A stretch of DNA of 10,626 nucleotides. Source: Acinetobacter sp. (GTDB taxonomy: Bacteria > Pseudomonadota > Gammaproteobacteria > Pseudomonadales > Moraxellaceae). The DNA lies in contig JAUNHS010000058.1 of assembly GCA_030523805.1 (NCBI GenBank), positions 1 through 10,626 of the forward strand. Direction: 5' to 3'. This document shows, piece after piece, positions 6,447-10,626 of the stretch. A program made the translations under genes and the position numbers. The notes under the pieces are model-generated. The model was given only the letters and a program-made list of their open reading frames with translations, was not told where the DNA came from and did not search any database. Position 1 is the stretch's first letter; every line of letters begins with the position of its first letter.

Positions 6447-6614
6447 TGTGAAATATTTTCATCATTATTGCAATCAAACATCACCGTTTTAGGATAAGAC
6501 GCTAGGGAAGTTAGCTCTGGAAAGGTGCTAAGGATTATAAGGTTAAAAGCACACCATGGACGATGTAGCTTCACTATAACAAGCAAAAGGCAAAAACTAC
6601 GGTTTTTGCCTTTT
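6447..6614 (+). ncRNA. Structured hemP 3' untranslated region, candidate small RNA source
   Basis: About 140 nt separate the hemP stop from its terminator, with no credible gene on the + strand. The stretch from about 6501 can fold. GCTAG (6501-6505) pairs with TTAGC (6511-6515). GTGCT (6525-6529) pairs with AGCAC (6548-6552). As an alternative to the first hairpin, GAAGTTA (6507-6513) pairs with TAGCTTC (6566-6572). It ends in a strong terminator hairpin. Structured 3' regions ending in an intrinsic terminator are a known source of Hfq-dependent small RNAs in gammaproteobacteria. No known RNA family was recognised, and processing or an internal promoter is not shown. The ncRNA call is therefore a hypothesis; the long structured tail itself is directly seen. 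Confidence 0.3.
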
Positions 6615-6615
6615 T
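6585..6615 (+). terminator. Intrinsic terminator of hemP with UNCG-type tetraloop
   Basis: A perfect 13-bp stem (6585-6597 with 6602-6614, core GGCAAAAAC / GTTTTTGCC) closes on TACG, flanked by C and G. In RNA this is cUACGg, a member of the very stable UNCG tetraloop class. The right arm runs into five T. It ends the hemP transcript. The flanking A and T runs would also allow some termination on the other strand. Confidence 0.88.
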
Positions 6616-6624
6616 ATTTACTTC

Positions 6625-6653
6625 AAAAAAGCTCCCACATGAGCAGGAGCTTT
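6625..6653 (-). terminator. Intrinsic terminator of the M61 peptidase gene
   Basis: On the - strand AAAGCTCC (6646-6653) pairs with GGAGCTTT (6628-6635) across a 10-nt loop. The right arm continues into a run of six T (6625-6630). It lies 24 bp after the peptidase stop. Together with the hemP terminator immediately to its left it insulates the two convergent units. Confidence 0.85.
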
Positions 6654-6677
6654 GATCAGATACACATCAAACGCTGA

Positions 6678-8399
6678 TTAGCCCAACCATTTTTGTACTA
6701 AATCGGCATCTTTTACGGTTAAAGTTACCGTTTGCTGAGCAATGGCTGTTGTTTTAACATCAAAAGTCATCAATTCATCACGGCGGAAAGCGTGAATGCT
6801 TACAGAGTCTTTCGCTGTTGATTTGCTGAGTGTATTGCACAAGTTTACACTTGCTTTTAAGCCATCAATCGCAATAATCACGTCATTTGCTGAAAGCCCT
6901 GCCATTGCTCCACTGCCATCTCGCCATGCACTTTGCACCAGCAAACCTGACTCTTTTTCTTGCAATTTTAAACCGAATGGCAATGCCGATTTTTCTTCTA
7001 CACGATAATCTATACCGAAACTTGCCAATAATTGATCTAATGGCAATTCTTCCGTCGTATTGATTAAGAAATGAATGCGATCTTGCCAGTCTTCGCCTGT
7101 TAATTTTTTGCACACATCAAAAATGCTACGCTCAGACACTTGCTTGCCTTGCTGAGTATTGGCATAAAATTCACGCAATACATCATCTAAACTTGAACCA
7201 TGCAAACGCAAACTCAAATCTAAACATAAGGCAATCAATGCACCTTTATTGTAATAACTCGTGCCAGCATTGTTGCTATTTTCATCAGGACGGTAGAATT
7301 TAATCCATGTATCAAAACTTGATTCGCTCGCACTTTGTACCAAACGCCCAGGGTTTTGCAAATAACGATCAATTTGCTTGGTCAATAATTTCAAATAACT
7401 TTGCTGCGAAATAACACCGCTACGATACAAAATTAAATCATCATAATAAGATGTAAAGCCTTCAAAAATCCACAATAAAGTGGTGTAAGACTCTTGATTT
7501 AATTGATAATTCACAAAATTTTCAGGGCGAACAAATTTCACCCACCACGCATGAAAATATTCATGACTGCACAATGCTAAATAATTTTGATAATTTTCCG
7601 ATGGCTCTTCTGCTTCATTATGCTGAGCTAAAAACTCTCGTGGAATTAACAAACTCGTGCTATTTTCATGCTCCAAACCACCATAAGCATTGCCCGTTGC
7701 CATGGTCATAAAAGTATAATCTTTAAATGGTGCTGAACCAAAAATATCTACTTCTGTTTGGCAAATTTTGGCTAAATCTTGCTGTATGCGTGGTAAGTTT
7801 GCCGAATGCTTGCCCGATAAAAAGAAACGATGCGGCACAATAGCCGTACCACTTTTGACATCAAAATCAAATTGTGTTTGTTCAGACAATTCAAATGGGC
7901 AATCAATCAACTGGTCATAATTATCCGCTTCTAGCGTATAACGCCCTGCCATAAATTGACGTGTTTTTAAACCTGTTGCCAATACAAAATGTTGCTTTTC
8001 ACTCGGTACAAATAATTCTACTTCACACGCATCTTGCTCTTGCCCTGCCAATGCCAAGCACGCACAAGCTGGGTTAATATAAAAACGTGTTTGATCTACA
8101 TACGCACCACGCACCGATAAATCATACGCATACACATCGTACTCTACCGAAATTAATTCATGGTCGGTATTAAATAATTGCCAACGATTTTTTTGCGTTT
8201 TACGGATTGATAAGCTACGCCCTGCTTCATCGTAGGCTTTAACACTTTCAATATGCTTGGCAAACTCACGAATTAAATAACTACCTGGAATCCATGTAGG
8301 CAACCACAATTCTTGCTGTGGTTGAGCCAAAAAGCGTACCGTTACATGAACTAAATGCTGTTGGTATTGGTCAAATTCTATTTGATAATGTACTTTCAT
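6678..8399 (-). CDS. M61-family metallopeptidase (glycyl aminopeptidase-like) with PDZ domain
   Basis: The 573-residue product has the layout of the M61 family of zinc peptidases. An N-terminal beta-rich domain includes LWLPTWIPGSYLIREF (31-46). The gluzincin catalytic domain has GGLEH (240-244) and the zinc motif HEYFH (279-283), followed by AWWVKFVRPENF. Its probable third ligand is Glu313 in WIFEGFTSYYDD, and a conserved YYNKGALIALCLDL lies at 382-395. A PDZ domain (about 480-550, with GLSANDVIIAIDG) ends the protein. Characterised relatives remove N-terminal glycine or other small residues; the substrate here is unknown. No signal peptide is visible, so it is probably cytoplasmic. The start is preceded by no clear Shine-Dalgarno sequence. 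It is a monocistronic unit, divergent from slyD, with its own terminator. Confidence 0.9.
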   Translation of the reverse strand: MKVHYQIEFDQYQQHLVHVTVRFLAQPQQELWLPTWIPGSYLIREFAKHIESVKAYDEAGRSLSIRKTQKNRWQLFNTDHELISVEYDVYAYDLSVRGAYVDQTRFYINPACACLALAGQEQDACEVELFVPSEKQHFVLATGLKTRQFMAGRYTLEADNYDQLIDCPFELSEQTQFDFDVKSGTAIVPHRFFLSGKHSANLPRIQQDLAKICQTEVDIFGSAPFKDYTFMTMATGNAYGGLEHENSTSLLIPREFLAQHNEAEEPSENYQNYLALCSHEYFHAWWVKFVRPENFVNYQLNQESYTTLLWIFEGFTSYYDDLILYRSGVISQQSYLKLLTKQIDRYLQNPGRLVQSASESSFDTWIKFYRPDENSNNAGTSYYNKGALIALCLDLSLRLHGSSLDDVLREFYANTQQGKQVSERSIFDVCKKLTGEDWQDRIHFLINTTEELPLDQLLASFGIDYRVEEKSALPFGLKLQEKESGLLVQSAWRDGSGAMAGLSANDVIIAIDGLKASVNLCNTLSKSTAKDSVSIHAFRRDELMTFDVKTTAIAQQTVTLTVKDADLVQKWLG

Positions 8400-8439
8400 A
8401 ATACTATGGTCTATATACGTTAAAAAAGTGCTTTAGCCT

Positions 8440-8456
8440 ATCATGTTTTACATGAT
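8440..8456. promoter_or_regulatory. 17-bp palindrome in the divergent M61-slyD region, possible operator
   Basis: ATCATGT-ttt-ACATGAT is a perfect 7-bp inverted repeat with a 3-bp centre. It lies 41 bp upstream of the M61 peptidase start in a 252-bp divergent intergenic region. The size and symmetry fit a dimeric repressor site, but it could also be a chance hairpin. I do not recognise a matching regulator, and nothing else in the region decides between these readings. Confidence 0.35.
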
Positions 8457-8567
8457 TTTTCCTTATTTAAATGATAAAAAATTTACGACACTTACAATTT
8501 AAAAACCATTTCTCACCATCTTTTACTCAATCATGGTAATTTTTTGTGTATCTGCCCTATTTTTCGC

Positions 8568-8595
8568 TTGTAAATTTAGAATTGATCGCCATAAT
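8568..8595 (+). promoter_or_regulatory. Candidate sigma70 promoter of slyD
   Basis: TTGTAA (8568-8573) and CATAAT (8590-8595) are spaced by 16 bp. They match the consensus hexamers at four and five of six positions. The predicted start near 8602 gives a leader of about 50 nt before the slyD ATG. This is the best + strand candidate in the gap but has no independent support. Confidence 0.4.
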
Positions 8596-8651
8596 AATGC
8601 TATGCGTTGGGATTTTCCCCTTTCATTCACTCTATTTTTAGGATGCTCACA

Positions 8652-9140
8652 ATGACAGCTAAAATTGACAACAATCTTGTCGTAAGTTTTCACTATACTT
8701 TAAAAGACGATCAAGGCAACATCATTGACCAATCTACAGATGGTCAGCCATTACCTTATTTACATGGTGCTGGTAACATTATTCCAGGTTTGGAAAATGC
8801 TTTACTTGGCAAAACTGTAGGCGATAAATTGTCTGTACACGTGCCTGCAGCTCAAGCCTATGGCGAATACAACCCTGATTTGGTAGATCAAGTACCAAAA
8901 GAAATGTTCCAAGGTGTTGATAATATTGAAGTTGGTATGCAATTCCAAGCTCAAACAGACCACGGCGTGCAAATCGTTACGGTAAAAGCAGTGGAAGACG
9001 ACCATATTTTAGTAGATGCCAACTTCCCACTTGCAGGTCAAGATTTAAACTTTGACGTTGAAATCGTAGATATTCGTGAAGCAACGCAGGAAGAGTTAGA
9101 TCACGGTCATGTACACGGTGCAGGTGGTCATCATCACTAA
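8652..9140 (+). CDS. slyD: FKBP-type peptidyl-prolyl isomerase and chaperone SlyD
   Basis: SlyD is a cytoplasmic prolyl cis-trans isomerase with a holdase chaperone domain and, in many bacteria, a metal-binding tail used in nickel delivery. The 162-residue product aligns along its length with E. coli SlyD. The FKBP part has LPYLHGAGNIIPGLENALLG (34-53) and VHVPAAQAYGEYN (62-74). The chaperone insert is at about 75-125 (VPKEMFQGVDNIEVGMQF). The FKBP fold then closes with LAGQDLNFDVEIVDIREATQEEL. The tail is a short HGHVHGAGGHHH: it has histidines but lacks the cysteines and length of the E. coli tail, so nickel handling may be reduced. The start at 8652 has AGGA (8640-8643) at 8-nt spacing. 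In-frame upstream starts at 8607 and 8643 lack a properly placed ribosome binding site and homology. A strong terminator follows. Confidence 0.95.
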   Translation: MTAKIDNNLVVSFHYTLKDDQGNIIDQSTDGQPLPYLHGAGNIIPGLENALLGKTVGDKLSVHVPAAQAYGEYNPDLVDQVPKEMFQGVDNIEVGMQFQAQTDHGVQIVTVKAVEDDHILVDANFPLAGQDLNFDVEIVDIREATQEELDHGHVHGAGGHHH

Positions 9141-9157
9141 TTGATGTTTGCCAACAT

Positions 9158-9187
9158 AAAAAAGCAAGGAATATTCCTTGCTTTTTT
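9158..9187. terminator. Bidirectional intrinsic terminator between slyD and the convergent secreted-protein gene
   Basis: A perfect 30-bp palindrome: six A, then GCAAGGAA, then its exact complement and six T. It lies 17 bp after the slyD stop and 20 bp after the end of the convergent gene. The hairpin flanked by A and T runs serves both strands. Confidence 0.92.
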
Positions 9188-9207
9188 GTTTTCTATTCTA
9201 TATTAGT

Positions 9208-9966
9208 CTATTGTGACACACTTGCCGATGCAGCAATAAACTGCTTTAAAATCGGTTGCACCAAATCTCGCTGTGCTGCTGCACTGCTCATTTCCACTTT
9301 CCAATGGCGATACTTTTGTTTGGCATGATAATAAGCAATGCCATCTATTCGCTGCCCATCTCGTTCAAGACGATAATTGATAAGCTGTTCCTGCTGTTGG
9401 ATTTTTTGTACAACAGGATCAGTATGGTCATAATAATCCAAACCTGCTTGCTGAGCATCTTTTCGTGCTTGCTCAAAGAAGATAGACGCCCCTGTCGTCG
9501 CACAACCATCGCAATGTGCAGGATTATAATAGCTTAAAAATCCATCTTTTTTAGGTGAAACGAAAGTCATAGAAATTGAACCATCTTCAATCCCCACCCC
9601 ACCATAAATAAATTGCCAGCCTTTTGGCACAAAAATCGCACCCAATGGTGTAGCGTACACATCTACTCGTGCCAATTGTTTTGCAGTTAAAGTTGTGCTG
9701 ATTTTATTGGCTAAGCGATAATGTAATTTTTTTTGCTGCTCAATTTCGCTTAAAGGATTGTCAAATGTGCTATTAAATGCAGCGACTTTAACACCTGAAA
9801 TCTGCTTTACACCTAATGCTTTGAGCTGTGGCTGATGATTCGCCAAAGTATTCAGATGGCTTGGATAGTCTAAATTAAAATAAAATTCTTCTGCTTGTGC
9901 AGTAGTCGCACCGTAACATAAAGTCGCAATTAGGAGATATTTTGGAATTTGACGGATGATGTTCAT
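9208..9966 (-). CDS. Secreted protein of unknown function with CxxC motif (possibly DUF4850-like)
   Basis: The 252-residue product begins with a clear Sec signal peptide: charged MNIIRQIPK, hydrophobic YLLIATLCYGATT, and an AQA cleavage site after residue 25. The mature protein is therefore periplasmic or outer-membrane associated. No lipobox is present. Notable segments are TPLGAIFVPKGWQFIYGGVGIEDGS (106-130, a hydrophobic stretch), HCDGCATTGASIFF (151-164) with a CxxC pair at Cys152/Cys155, and YYHAKQKYRHWKVEMSS near the C-terminus. From memory this resembles the uncharacterised DUF4850-type proteins found in Acinetobacter, but I cannot confirm that. The CxxC could form a disulfide or bind a metal; there is no thioredoxin fold signature around it. 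The ribosome binding site is weak (GAAG). A weak promoter candidate (TTGTTT, 15 bp, TATAAC) lies at 9994-10020. It is flanked by terminators, so probably monocistronic. Confidence 0.8.
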   Translation of the reverse strand: MNIIRQIPKYLLIATLCYGATTAQAEEFYFNLDYPSHLNTLANHQPQLKALGVKQISGVKVAAFNSTFDNPLSEIEQQKKLHYRLANKISTTLTAKQLARVDVYATPLGAIFVPKGWQFIYGGVGIEDGSISMTFVSPKKDGFLSYYNPAHCDGCATTGASIFFEQARKDAQQAGLDYYDHTDPVVQKIQQQEQLINYRLERDGQRIDGIAYYHAKQKYRHWKVEMSSAAAQRDLVQPILKQFIAASASVSQ

Positions 9967-10105
9967 TGCTTCGTTCTATCTGTTAAAACCATAGTTATAG
10001 TCTAATGTATCGTTAAACAAAAAAATAGAGTGTCATTGTTGTTGTTTTATTTTGTAGAATAAATTCATCTAATATTTCATTCTAAAACAAATCCGACAAT
10101 AAGCA

Positions 10106-10129
10106 AAAGAGCCGTAATCACGGCTCTTT
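10106..10129 (-). terminator. Intrinsic terminator of thrC
   Basis: A perfect 10-bp stem (10106-10115 with 10120-10129, core GAGCCGT / ACGGCTC) has a 4-nt loop. It lies about 35 bp after the thrC stop. Read on the - strand the stem runs into TTTT before GC, so it is a compact terminator for thrC. Confidence 0.8.
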
Positions 10130-10164
10130 AAACACTGTTAGCAATGATAATAAATGATCATCAT

Positions 10165-10626
10165 TTATTTCGCAGCGACATTCTGCTCAATCAAACCACG
10201 TACTAAATTGGCATCATTGGCAAACACCACCACTTTTTGCGGCAGGCTTTCAATATTTTGCGTATGTGCAGGGCGTGGAATGTTGATTTCACCCACAGCT
10301 TCAGTGATAGTTTCAGCAAATTTAGCAGGCAATGCAGTTTCTGCACACACAATCACTTCGCCATCTTTACGCACATCAAGTGCGACTTTTACGCCATCAG
10401 CTGTGTGTGGGTCAAGTAAATCTTGGTCGCTCGTGTAAATTGCTTGAATAGTTGCCAAACGGTCAGCGTGTGTTGATTTACCAGAAGCAAAGCCAAATTT
10501 TTGCTGTGCATCGCCTAACAAATCGGCTAAATCAAAGCCTTTACCACTATTCACATCGTGCCATAATTGGTTTAATTTTTCGCTATCACGACCAACCAAT
10601 AAGTAGATAAAACGCTCAAAATTTGA
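10165..10626 (-). CDS. thrC: Threonine synthase (ThrC), C-terminal 153 residues, 5' truncated by window
   Basis: The open frame enters from the right edge (SNFERFIYLLVGRD) and ends with a stop at 10165-10167, giving 153 residues. SNFER is the conserved start of the C-terminal region of class II threonine synthases. IYTSDQDLLDPHTADGVKVA and CAETALPAKFAETI match the family's DPHTAxG and TAxPAKF motifs. ThrC is a cytoplasmic pyridoxal-phosphate enzyme that converts O-phosphohomoserine to threonine. The PLP lysine and most of the active site lie outside the window. A start inside this segment should not be used, because the frame is open to the edge and homology continues through it. hom is often the upstream partner in related bacteria but cannot be seen here. 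Confidence 0.92.
   Translation of the reverse strand, partial: SNFERFIYLLVGRDSEKLNQLWHDVNSGKGFDLADLLGDAQQKFGFASGKSTHADRLATIQAIYTSDQDLLDPHTADGVKVALDVRKDGEVIVCAETALPAKFAETITEAVGEINIPRPAHTQNIESLPQKVVVFANDANLVRGLIEQNVAAK

Noticed and set aside
6556..6579. Seven-residue frame MDDVASL after hemP
   Set aside because: The only purine run (AAGG at 6539-6542) is 13 nt away. Such tiny frames are common by chance, so there is no support for translation.
6320..6586. 88-codon open frame on the - strand across hemP and its tail
   Set aside because: It runs antisense through hemP, whose + strand promoter, ribosome binding site and family motif are clear, and it has no recognisable protein signature.
8607..8651. 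Extended slyD N-terminus (starts at 8607 or 8643)
   Set aside because: The extra residues have no counterpart in SlyD, and the AGGA at 8640-8643 is correctly spaced only for the ATG at 8652.
10146..10169. Iron-box-like sequence GATAATAAATGATCATCAT and a 10-bp inverted repeat (10149-10158 with 10160-10169) at the thrC end
   Set aside because: Alignment to the Fur consensus fails in the middle positions. It lies over the thrC stop rather than in a promoter, and AT-rich sequence yields such repeats easily.

Overview
This is an AT-rich chromosomal window from a gammaproteobacterium, most likely a member of the Moraxellaceae (Acinetobacter or a close relative). The basis is the tgt-yajC-secD-secF order, the protein signatures, the AT-rich codon use and a Fur-box-controlled hemP. 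The genus call is inferred from gene style, not from a database search. Nothing resembling a phage, insertion sequence, CRISPR array or tRNA/rRNA gene was seen.

Left part (1-3690, + strand): the 3' end of tgt (queuosine tRNA-guanine transglycosylase), then yajC, secD and secF, the accessory SecDF-YajC complex that uses the proton motive force to help SecYEG export proteins. The yajC-secD gap is unusually long (131 bp) and holds a 44-nt hairpin plus a second smaller one. A strong bidirectional terminator at 3658-3689 separates secF from the convergent ttcA.

Middle part (3740-6055, - strand): transcribed right to left are a hotdog-fold thioesterase, tcdA (cyclic t6A37 formation) and ttcA (2-thiocytidine 32). 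With tgt (position 34), the window carries three enzymes that modify the tRNA anticodon loop. A candidate promoter lies before the thioesterase, and a perfect -10 box lies just before ttcA.

Iron module (6206-6614, + strand): a 56-codon gene, hemP, has a well-formed sigma70 promoter whose -10 box is covered by a Fur box (15 of 19 consensus positions). A structured 3' untranslated region of about 140 nt follows, ending in a terminator with a UNCG-type tetraloop. This is the most interesting part of the window, because the tail could be a source of an iron-responsive small RNA.

Right part (6628-10626): a cytoplasmic M61-family peptidase (- strand, own terminator), the divergent FKBP-type prolyl isomerase/chaperone slyD (+), a secreted protein of unknown function with a CxxC motif (-), and the C-terminal part of threonine synthase thrC (-, cut by the window edge). 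No gene-free stretch exceeds 300 bases. The longest is the 252-bp divergent M61-slyD region, which contains a 17-bp palindrome.
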